Assembly (NCBI GenBank): GCA_033675265.1 | Contig: JAUJYZ010001425.1 | Coordinates: forward strand, 282,001-346,000 | DNA: 64,000 bases | Source: Actinostola sp. cb2023 | Taxonomy: Eukaryota > Cnidaria > Anthozoa > Actiniaria > Actinostolidae | Direction of reading: 5' to 3' | Part shown: in pieces, positions 54,668 to 64,000 of the stretch | Position numbering within the stretch: position 1 is the stretch's first letter | Layout: each line of letters starts with the position of its first letter | Made by a program: the position numbers and the translations under genes | Notes under the pieces: generated by a model | What the model was told of the DNA's origin: nothing | Seen by the model: the letters and a program-made list of their open reading frames with translations, nothing else | Database searches by the model: none

Positions 54668-55106
54668 ATATTCAGTAAGGTACATATTCAGTAAGGTACG
54701 TATTCAGTAAGGTACTTATTCAGTAAGGTACTTATTCAGTAAGGTACGTATTCAGTAAGGTACTTATTCAGTAAGGTACTTATTCAGTAGGGTACTTATT
54801 CAGTAAGGTACTTACTCAGTAAGGTACTTACTCAGTAAGGTACTTATTCAGTAAGGTACTTATTCAGTAAGGTACTTACTCGGTAAGGTACGTATTCAGT
54901 AAGGTACTTACTCGGTAAGGTACTTATTCGGTAAGGTACGTATTCGGTAAGGTACTTACTCAGTAAGGTACTTATTCAGTAAGGTACTTATTCAGTAAGG
55001 TACTTATTCAGTAAGGTGCATACTCAGTAAGGCGCATATTATTATATTCAGTAAGGTACTTATTCAGTAAGGTGCATATTCAGTAAGGTACATATTCAGT
55101 AAGGTA
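54668..55106 (+). repeat. 16-bp minisatellite (~26 copies)
   Basis: Unit TTCAGTAAGGTACTTA with variants CATA, CGTA and CTCGG. Ordered head to tail, with one ATTATATTCAG interruption near 55035. Confidence 0.95.
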
Positions 55107-55748
55107 CTTTAACCTACGTTTGTTTTCGAGCACCTTACAGCAATGACCCACTAATTTGTGCTCTAATCACTTCTCGACTAGTTTGTTAATCAGTACGTAG
55201 GCCTAGTTACATACACACCAAACAAAAAGGCACCGAAACCCTTCGATGGTTCAAAGACCCCCAGCAGAGAACTGAACAAATATTCCTTTTCAAGACATTA
55301 GTAAATGAACTGAAACTCTTGCTTCGACTATTCGTTCTTCCTTTCAAAAATATAAATTGTATCAAAAATTGAAGTGTGCTCTCGTCAGGAGATTGTCAGA
55401 ACGACCTGGAGTGTGAATTACTTTTCACTCGCGTAGTTTCTGCTCATATTTTACACAATAAAATCCTCTTGGCTCGACTCTAAATCAAGAGAACAGTCTA
55501 ACGGTTTGGGTCAATGCCGTAAGGAGCAACGTTCGCAAGAATTGCAAAACGGATACTTTCGAGAACAGCCATCTCTATATAAATTCTGTAATACGACTCT
55601 CTTTTCACTTTTTCAATAATATCCAATAGCCTCTTTTGGGTGCCCGCTTCCATGGTATAAATCATGTACTGTTCTTGACTCAATCCCTTAATAAACCTAA
55701 CCTATCATTCGATGCCATCCTCACACGACATGTCGTTAATATAATGCT

Positions 55749-56676
55749 CTACGTCAAGAGCTTCCATGGCTCGCCATGTATATTCTTATATGGACCTACA
55801 TTAAAAATATATTCCCGGTGGTCTTTCTTATCCTGACAGTAAGTATATCTCGATTTTTCGCAAGAGCATTTGATGCAAATAAATTGTAATGTATCGCCTA
55901 TTCTAGAATGTGCAAACGTACAGTAGGCAGGCGCTTTGCCTACGGTATGTCTGGAACATTCTTCCGACTTATCAGCCCCTCGCACCGAGACCCCATGGCG
56001 CATGCGCCCTTTATCATCAATAAACATAGGCTTAAATTGAATTTTACGTGCCGACAAGATATGCTTGCCATCTATTGGTAGCCATCCCTTGTGGAATTCT
56101 GACTTAGGTTTGGATGTGGCTTCTATATATTCCTGGCTGGCCATAAGCTTTTCAAGATAACTTCTTAGACTGGCAGATCCAATATCTTTAAAATTATTTC
56201 CCACAATGCCACTGGTACCACTCTCCACGCTGATGTCATCGCACTTGGTAAAGGCGCTCGGTGTTTCTTTGGGACGGATTGATGTATGTAGGGGCATCTT
56301 GATAAACGGGACAGCATTGGTGAACGAGGTGGCAGGAGGGCTTGATAAGGGGGGAGGGGAGGGGTGAGGCATACTGCTAGAACGAGGCCTTGAATCTTTA
56401 TTGTCCACTGTCTTACCTGTATAAATCATAAAGAAATGATTCATCAACAACAACAACAACAACAAATCAACAGGAATGGAATATCCATCGAATATCCACC
56501 GAATCAACAGCATGCTACGTCTCTGTTTGTATTGTGTATGTTATTATTGCAGCACCAATCGTGCTAATGCCCCAAACATTGTTGGCCAACACTATCATGG
56601 ATCATAATAAGTCTTTTTATCATCCATGAACATTATTAATTTTAATGATTTTAGCACTAGAGCGTACTGCTAGATC

Positions 56677-56750
<74 letters not shown>

Positions 56751-59700
56751 TACATGTATACAGACAGATAGATAGATAGGTAGGTAAAAACTAATAAATC
56801 CCCCCAAAACACGAGCCAAATCCTAGAAGGTCTGAATGGAGCACCGATGACCGTAGTAGTAAATGGTGCAACACAGATGCAAGAAGATCAGGACAGCAGA
56901 TCTAATCTAATCTAATGAATTCGCACATACAATCAAATGAATTTGGCACGAAAGGAAACAGAATTTTCATTCCAATTGATATCCTCCCCTTGTATGGTAG
57001 GCCAGACCACACACACAGGGAACTCCGTGTCCTAAGCCTCAGCCTCAGCAATTGTGAATTATGAAGGCTCCTGAAATGCTCAAAGCGGTAGCAGACATCT
57101 GTGTCCTTCAAAGCGGTCAGGTGATGAGGCGAGGACTGTACTGAAGGGTACGTTTACAAGACATGGTATTCTTCAACTAATAATCACCTCAGACAACCAA
57201 TTGATATACATCTGGCCCCAGTTGCATGAAAGGTGGATAGCACTATCCGTTGGATAAATCCTTATCCAGTGGATGCATTTTTTATCCGCTGCATAAGGAT
57301 TTATCCAACGGATAGCGCTATCCACCCTTCGTGCAACCAGGACCAGTAGAGTTTGCTCACTTTGAAGGGGGGGGGGGGGGGGGGGGGGACTAGTAGGGGG
57401 AATGCAAAGTCAAAACAGTGAGGTTATTACATCGAGTCGAGTTGCCAGAGAAGGAAATATAATGTACAGTACATGTGTTGTGGTTTGAAATCTTCCACTA
57501 GTTTAAATTTTCTAGTCCATTGTTTTGGTTTCTTAATTCACTTCCTTTCAGTTTAATCCATTACAACTAACCTAAACATATAACTTACCCACCATCCTAA
57601 ACCTACCTTAGAACAACCCTCAGAAAAATTTAAACCCGGCAGTGGGTTGACTTCATCAGATCTGATTTGCATATATATATTGAGATTTCAAACCTCTATA
57701 ACTTAAACGCAAGGTTCAAATCATAAAATACTGAACCCTCCAACTATTCAGTTTATATTGAATACATTTTTAAAACAATCCCACAGGGGTGATAGGCACT
57801 TTAAAAATCGATTGTAACTCAAAAAAGTTGTCTTTATCACAATAAAATTGTGATTTTGATAAAATTCCGAAATTTTCGAATACCTGAAAAATCTCTGAAA
57901 TCGGCTAAAGTTTTGCTGCTCAAAACAACAATTTAAAATGAGACCCGTCGGTCAATTCAGTAGGTGCGGGCCACCTTAAGAAATGGATTGGTGGCTGAAT
58001 TACTCTACATTTACAGAGATGCAGGGACACTTGTCTGACTGCTTTCAAAGGAGCATTATGCAGCTTCACATCATGGTTTGAGTAATAACAACACTAAGTT
58101 ACCTGATGCCATATCTTTTAAAGCTGCCGCATATGATTGTTGTTTTTCTTCAGCCACCAATGATCTCTCTATCGCCAAGTCTTCCCGCTCATCTAATACA
58201 TCATTATGTAAGCTATTAACAACTCCAACATTATTCTCTTGCACCATATGGTCTTGTAAGGCGGGTGACTGTATTGGGCTCACTTCTCTACTAACAGAGG
58301 TTATAATAGGCCCACATGGCGGATACTGCGTCAACATGCCCAGCCATCCGCTTCGACCAAGGCCTTCATCAGCTGGCTGATAATTATAATTATTTGCCCA
58401 CATTTGTGGGTTCTCAAAGACTTGAGGGGCAGACGGCATATGATGTACAAAGCCAGGTCTACCATCATTATTATTAATAGCTTGATTGAGTTGGTTTGTA
58501 AATCCTAAGTTGTTCATCAATGAGAACTGGTTAAAGTTGCCAGCGTTAGGGTGTAGATAACCACTTCCTATAACTCCAGGTGGGTGGTCTTGGTAGGATT
58601 TATTATCATCGTTGAAGGTTTGTGTGCAATTATCTATCATAGGTATTGTTGCTTGTACAGCGCAATGTGTCAAAGGTACTTTATAATGGAGGTCGGTATC
58701 ATCTGTTGGCACACCATTCCCTCTTGAATGCCACTTGGCCCATGACTTTGTAATAGGTATACACTGACCAAGGGGTATTTCTATTTCCTATAAAACAACA
58801 GCATACATTAAAGACCCTGTGTCCGAGCCCATGATCCCTTGCGCCAATGTTTTGATTTTGTGTTTACATGCACTTGTTAAATGTACAACTGTAGTGGGAG
58901 AGGTGTTACTGTGTTGTGTTCCATGATCTGATTGATGGTCTAGTGGGGGAGGTGTTACTGTGTTGTGTTCCATGATCTGATTGATGGTCTAGTGGGAGAG
59001 GTGTTACTGTGTTGTGTTCCATGATCTGATTGATGGTCTAGTGGGAGAGGTGTTACTGTGTTGTGTTCCATGATCTGATTAATGGTTCTAGTGGGGGAGG
59101 TGTTACTGTGTTGTGTTCCATGATCTGATTGATGGTTCTAGTGTCTAGTGGTGGAGGTGTTACTGTGTTGTGTTCCATGATCTGATTGATGGTTCTAGTG
59201 GGGGAGGTGTTACTGTGTTGTGTTCCATGATCTGATTGATGGTCTAGTGGGGGAGGTGTTACTGTGTGTTGTGTTCCATGATCTGATTGATTGTTCTAGT
59301 GGGGGAGGTGTTACTGTGTTGTGTTCCATGATCTGATGATGGTCTAGTGGGGGAGGTGTTACTGTGTTGTGTTCCATGATCTGATTGATGGTTCTAGTGG
59401 GGGAGGTGTTACTGTGTTGTGTTCCATGATCTGATTGATGGCTCTGGTGGGGGAGGTGTTACTGTGTTGTGTTCCATGATCTGATTGATGGTTCTAGTGG
59501 GGGAGGTGTTACTGTGTTGTGTTCCATGATCTGATTGATGGTCTAGTGGGAGAGGTGTTACTGTGTTGTGTTCCATGATCTGATTGATGGTTCTAGTGGG
59601 GGAGGTGTTACTGTGTTGTGTTCCATGATCTGATTGATGGTTCTAGTGGGGGAGGTGTTACTGTGTAGTGTTCCATGATCTGATTGATGGTTCTAGTGGG

Positions 59701-61633
59701 GGATGTGTTACTGTGTTGTGTTCCATGATCTGATTGATGGTCTAGTGGGAGAGGTGTTACTGTGTTGTGTTCCATGATCTGATAGATAGTTCTAGTGGGG
59801 GAGGTGTTACTGTGTTGTGTTCCATGATCTGATTGATGGTCTAGTGGGAGAGGTGTTACTGTGTTGTGTTCCATGATCTGATTGATGGTCTAGTGGGGGA
59901 GGTGTTACTGTGTTGTGTTCCACGATCTGATTGATGGTTCTAGTGTGGAGGTGGTTACTGTGTTGTGTTCCATGATCTGATTGATGGTTCTAGTGGGGGA
60001 GGTGTTACTGTGTTGTGTTCCATGATCTGATTGATGGTCTAGTGGGGGAGGTGTTACTGTGTTGTGTTCCATGATCTGATTGATTGTTCTAGTGGGGGAG
60101 GTGTTACTGTGTTGTGTTCCATGATCTGATTGATGGTCTAGTGGGGGGAGGTGTTACTGTGTTGTGTTCCATGATCTGATTGATGGTTCTAGTGGGGGAG
60201 GTGTTACTGTGTTGTGTTCCATGATCTGATTGATGGCTCTGGTGGGGGAGGTGTTACTGTGTTGTGTTCCATGATCTGATTGATGGTTCTAGTGGGGGGA
60301 GGTGTTACTGTGTTGTGTTCCATGATCTGATTGATGGTCTAGTGGGAGAGGTGTTACTGTGTTGTGTTCCATGATCTGATTGATGGTTCTAGTGGGGGAG
60401 GTGTTACTGTGTTGTGTTCCATGATCTGATTGATGGTTCTAGTGTGGGGAGGTGTTACTGTGTTGTGTTCCATGATCTGATTGATGGTTCTAGTGGGGGA
60501 GGTGTTACTGTGTTGTGTTCCATGATCTGATTGATGGTCTAGTGGGGGAGGTGTTACTGTGTTGTGTTCCATGATCTGATTGATGGTTCTAGTGGGGGGG
60601 GTGTTACTGTGTTGTGTTCCATGATCTGATTGATGGTCTAGTGGGAGAGGTGTTACTGTGTTGTGTTCCATGATCTGATAGATAGTTCTAGTGGGGGAGG
60701 TGTTACTGTGTTGTGTTCCATGATCTGATTGATGGTCTAGTGGGAGAGGTGTTACTGTGTTGTGTGTTCCATGATCTGATAGATAGTTCTAGTGGGGGAG
60801 GTGTTGTTACTGTGTTGTGTTCCATGATCTGATTGATGGTCTAGTGGGGGAGGTGTTACTGTGTTGTGTTCCATGATCTGATTGATGGTTCTAGTGGTGG
60901 AGGTGTTACTGTGTTGTGTTCCATGATCTGATTGATGGTTCTAGTGGGGGAGGTGTTACTGTGTTGTGTTCCATGATCTGATTGATGGTTCTAGTGGGGG
61001 AGGTGTTACTGTGTTGTGTTCCATGATCTGATTGATGGCTCTGGTGGGGGAGGTGTTACTGTGTTGTGTTCCATGATCTGATTGATGGTTCTAGTGGGGG
61101 AGGTGTTACTGTGTTGTGTTCCATGATCTGATTGATGGTCTAGTGGGAGAGGTGTTACTGTGTTGTGTTCCATGATCTGATAGATAGTTCTAGTGGGGGA
61201 GGTGTTACTGTGTTGTGTTCCATGATCTGATTGATGGTTCTAGTGGTGGGAGGTGTACTGTGTTGTTGTGTTCCATGATCTGATTGATGGTCTAGTGGGG
61301 GAGGTGTTACTGTGTTGTGTTCCATGATCTGATTGATGGCTCTGGTGGGGGAGGTGTTACTGTGTTGTGTTGTCTAGCGGGGAGGGACAGCTTTACCTTT
61401 AAAAGCTTTTTTAATTCTTCTTCTGTTTCCATATATCTTAATGTTATATCCTGAAAAATCAAGTTGATTCATTTAGTGTTATAAGAGACATACATGTACG
61501 TCAGTATATGTACTGTAGTCTATCTGCACTAGTACCTGTATACGGTGATGCTGGAACACTTCTTTAAGGTCTGGCATCCCTAACTCATCTAGCATAGTGA
61601 ATATTCCTTCATATGTGTCCATCTTTACAATAT
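55749..61633 (-). CDS. SAM-like-domain protein, partial gene
   Basis: Four exons chain in phase: 61633-61536, 61450-61397, 58787-58103, 56416 to a stop at 55749. The first two encode DELGMPDLKEVFQHHRIQ and DITLRYMETEEELKKLL, the helix pattern of a SAM domain ending where the final LG helix would start. Exon 3 (228 residues) is low-complexity, Asn/Gln/Pro-rich (FNQFSLMNNLGFTNQLNQAI). Exon 4 has a Ser/Pro stretch and then an ordered, Cys/His-rich part (GWLPIDGKHILSARKIQFKP; CSRHTVGKAPAYC; CIKCSCEKSRYTYC) that may bind metal. The first exon begins in phase 1, so the 5' exons lie beyond 61633 and were not found. Another frame, 55683-55498, could be a downstream exon but does not join cleanly. Function unknown; SAM domains usually mediate oligomerisation. 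Intron 2 is almost wholly a minisatellite. Confidence 0.65.
56681..56750. repeat. (CAGA)n microsatellite
   Basis: About 17 CAGA/GACA units, followed by a short GATA stretch (56765-56777). Confidence 0.95.
57217..57349. mobile_element. ~130-bp MITE, GGCCCCAGTTGCATGAAAGG type
   Basis: GGATAGCACTATCCGTTGGA is mirrored by TCCAACGGATAGCGCTATCC, with GTTGCATGAA and TTCGTGCAAC outside and TATCCAGTGGATGC in the loop. It sits in the intron between exons 3 and 4 of the SAM-like gene. Confidence 0.9.
58889..61373 (-). repeat. ~49-50-bp intronic minisatellite (~50 copies)
   Basis: Unit GGAGGTGTTACTGTGTTGTG, TTCCATGATCTGATTGATGG, TTCTAGTGG. Variants are TCTAG/TTCTAG/CTCTGG, GGGAG/GGGGAG and GATAGATAG. 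Higher-order blocks repeat: the run of variants around 59270-59560 closely resembles 60065-60345, so segments of many units were duplicated together. Open frames reading HNTVTPLPLDHQSDHGTQ are spurious. Confidence 0.95.
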
Positions 61634-61639
61634 CTGCAC

Positions 61640-63300
61640 AAGGAAAAGGAGTTATTTCATGATTATTAACATATTAATATGATATTATATACCCACATTA
61701 TGTTTTGTGCATGCATGCAGAGATTGTGCTTATTAAATATTTCTTTGTTAATGCACCAATCAAAACACTGGCAGTGTGTGCTGCACATACATTGTATATG
61801 TTATCATGATGTACAGTGGAACCCCATTATTACAAAACCATTTGGCTCAGCATTAGTGGGGACTGTACATACATTGTAGGTGGAGTTGCACTGAAATGAT
61901 TTGTAAGCGTGCATTGCGCACGCTTACTGCGCACGATTCTCTAGCTCGCGCGAGCTCGCGCACATTTGAGATCGGTAAATTTTCAAGATGGCGGCTATTG
62001 AGATAAACAAGCTTAAAACAGCCTTTTTAAATGCGAGCAAAACAACAAACAAAACAAGACCCAAAATGTAACAAAGAAAGTTACCACACATTAATAAGCA
62101 CGTTTCCTTTCACTACGAAAGAGAACATGTCTATTTTGGAAGAATCTCTACCCAGTCTCCACGCGGAAATTATCAAATGTACGTGCAAAAACTGAACGTT
62201 TTGCAATATATTTCACCAACGAGCACGGTGACCCCCATTTTTTATTCAATAACTTTCATCACACTATAGTTCTCTAGTATGTAGCAAAGTATTAAAAAAA
62301 GTTAGGATTTCAAACATTAAAAAAATTGAATGAAAGCATTGTGAGTATCGATTTTTAGACCCTCTCGGTGCTTCGAACATCTGTGTTGTTTGTTCTATTT
62401 TTCGACAACTATACAAAATTCAAGCATTTTCTTACTATCAGACGGTAAGCTAGAGATACAAATTAAGCTAGAGCAAACACATTAGTTCATTATTAATAGT
62501 TTGTCATTTAAGTTGTGGAAAATTATTTACCCGATCCCGATGTCACGCGAGACTTGACTTGAAACCCTATACCATAATTTCAAAGCAGTGTAGCGCAAAA
62601 ATGAGCACAGTGACCCCCTCTTTTTATTGCATATTTTGAAACTCCATACTGTAATGTATCACCTGCTTCATTAATGATGTTCACTTTCTTTGTATTTACA
62701 GTCAATACGATGCATACTATAGGCATGTAAATGCAGGGTTTCTCATGCATTCATTTGTGTTCATTTTCAAATGCACAATATAATAAGTAATTATAACAAT
62801 AATAATTATTAAATATAAATATGACAAATCCAACCCTTCCAAACTATCCAGCGCTTAACATAAATTTATAATAATTAATCATACAATGATCAATATTTGT
62901 AGCAATATTTGTAGCACTCAGCTACAAGGCGTAGCTGAGTGCGACTCTAGCTTGTTAAGAGTTCTTTACATTTTCTCGAGTGCGTCTATAATGCAATGGG
63001 TGCATGGACGCGAGTTGACTAATTGATTTATAATATGGCATCTAGAGAGCGTGGAGCCCATGGGGAAATAGTTCATAGCAATTTTAGCCAATGAGCATGT
63101 GCGTTGTTTCGAACAGCGTGCACGCGATCAGATGAGGCCAGTGGGAAGTTGGCGAGAGCGTGCAGCCCATGGGGAAATACTTCATAGAACTCCAGCCAAT
63201 CAGAGTGCGTGTTATATCATTGCTATATATTATAATTTAATAATAGTTATATTATCATTGTAGTTGTTTCAAGACGATAAACTTATAGTTGCTTTGTTTT
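61640..63300. other. Intergenic/intronic, no gene recognised
   Basis: Contains a GC-rich inverted stretch at about 61897-61965 (GCGTGCATTGCGCACGC, GCTCGCGCGAGC), two copies of GAGCAC(G/A)GTGACCCCC (62221 and 62607) each followed by TTTTTATT, a hairpin CACTCAGCTACAAGGCGTAGCTGAGTG (about 62916-62942), and two GCGTGCAGCCCATGGGG-like copies (63050, 63150). The missing 5' exons of the SAM-like gene could lie here. Confidence 0.45.
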
Positions 63301-63325
63301 AAAGAATTTGCGCAGTCGATAAGCT

Positions 63326-63544
63326 CTATCTTGAAAACACTGTCCCAATTTTTTCAAGTTTCACCCATGAGATAGCGTTGTTCATTAATCGATGTAAATC
63401 TTTGTAATCTTTTGAACTGGCTGTGGAGTGACCATTTCGAATTACCGGTAGTCTTTGGACATCCTCCATTAGTCGGAGGATAATATTTTGAGTATTATTG
63501 GACAATGAGGGATGATAATGAGAGTTGTTCAACAACCAAAACAA
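63326..63544 (-). CDS. Possible terminal exon, unknown protein
   Basis: Minus-strand frame ending at a TAG, reading EDVQRLPVIRNGHS, KDYKDLHRLMNNAISWVKLE. Composition looks protein-like but no family, start or splice chain is clear. Its 5' part overlaps the divergent frame at 63505, so at most one of the overlapping parts is real. Confidence 0.25.
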   Translation of the reverse strand: MFWLLNNSHYHPSLSNNTQNIILRLMEDVQRLPVIRNGHSTASSKDYKDLHRLMNNAISWVKLEKIGTVFSR

Positions 63545-63550
63545 ATTTCA

Positions 63551-63801
63551 TGGCGGCCGTCGAAGCGGCAGTGGAAGGAGAAGACTTTATAAGTCAGTCA
63601 AAGAAAGAAATAGAGACTACCAGAAGTACCAGAAGACACACAGCCGTTGATGGTTATCTGCTGCGGTTTCTACATCCTGTAACAGAACTAAATTTCGTAC
63701 TTGTCTCATTTGCCCTTCATCTTCTTACGATAGAGGAGCGACTGATCTCGAGGGATAGTCTTGCATGGACAACCACGCGAACTCTCAGTCGTTCTGCGTG
63801 A
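63551..63801 (+). CDS. Possible small ORF/first exon, unknown protein
   Basis: ATG at 63551 in ACAAATTTCATGGCGGCC, close to a good initiation context; reads MAAVEAAVEGEDFISQSKKE and ends at TGA 63801. No family recognised. It could be a first exon of a gene leaving the window, or chance. Confidence 0.25.
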
Positions 63802-64000
63802 ACATATGTAGTTTTTCAGGTGCATGGTTCATTCGTCTATATAGTATAAAGGGAAAAAAAACAAAGAAAGGTCATCACCTGATAGTGACATAACTTACTG
63901 ACCGGAATGTTGTTCGAAAGTAAAGTCACAACATCGATCATTTCAATTGAAAATTATAAAAAATATCCTCACCTCAGTCTGTTCAGTTCCCGATGCAGTC

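Noticed and set aside
55498..55683. Terminal exon of the SAM-like gene
   Set aside because: No GT..AG pair joins it in frame to the exon ending at 55749; kept only as a possibility.
58788..60671. Frames of HNTVTPLPLDHQSDHGTQ repeats
   Set aside because: Translation of the ~49-bp intronic minisatellite.

Overview
This window is nuclear DNA from an animal. It has multi-exon genes with GT..AG introns whose phases can be joined by eye, an animal-type P450 of the CYP3 clan, an EGF-like secreted protein, LINE and SINE remains, and a very dense load of foldback/MITE elements and minisatellites. The gene types suggest an invertebrate. A cnidarian (anthozoan) is my best guess, but this is an impression and not proven by the sequence. 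There are no operons, CRISPR arrays or bacterial features.

Left third (about 1.3-19.4 kb): a large inverted duplication with two head-to-head P450 genes. The right-arm gene (11048-19028, + strand, five exons, 512 codons) looks intact, with all hallmark motifs. The left-arm gene (8304-2177, - strand) keeps exons 3-5 but has a 4-base insertion in exon 1 and a scrambled exon 2, so it reads as a pseudogene or an assembly casualty. In both arms the intron after exon 2 holds a ~101-bp tandem repeat whose unit contains the last ~48 bases of exon 2 and its splice donor: about 7 copies on the left and about 30 on the right. The arms also differ by insertions (SINE, MITEs, a 27-31-bp minisatellite).

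Middle (about 19.4-42 kb): nested foldback elements at 21.06-23.3 kb and a 254-bp near-perfect palindrome at 23.8 kb. Next comes what I read as one 12.4-kb EnSpm/CACTA-type DNA transposon (24239-36619). It has CACAG ends, a 24-bp terminal inverted repeat with one mismatch, and a TGG/TGG target duplication. Inside are a broken transposase (zinc-finger N-terminal exons and a frameshifted C-terminal part, - strand, split by a GAAA microsatellite), an intact-looking protein kinase gene (- strand), and a divergent + strand multi-exon gene for a basic/coiled-coil protein. The kinase as cargo is the most interesting point of the window. To the right lie MITEs, a broken STAND/NACHT-like NTPase exon (39.7-40.2 kb), and the far-left exon of a secreted gene.

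Right third (42-64 kb): a minus-strand secreted EGF-like protein gene (signal-peptide exon at 51.7 kb, then exons at 49.25, 46.5 and probably 42.2 kb), interrupted by two arrays of the same 21-bp minisatellite around a LINE ORF1 fragment. Many foldback elements and a Helitron2/Helentron-like family follow. A second minus-strand multi-exon gene (61.6-55.7 kb) encodes a SAM-like domain and carries a ~2.5-kb intronic minisatellite. The last kilobase has two weak divergent open frames.
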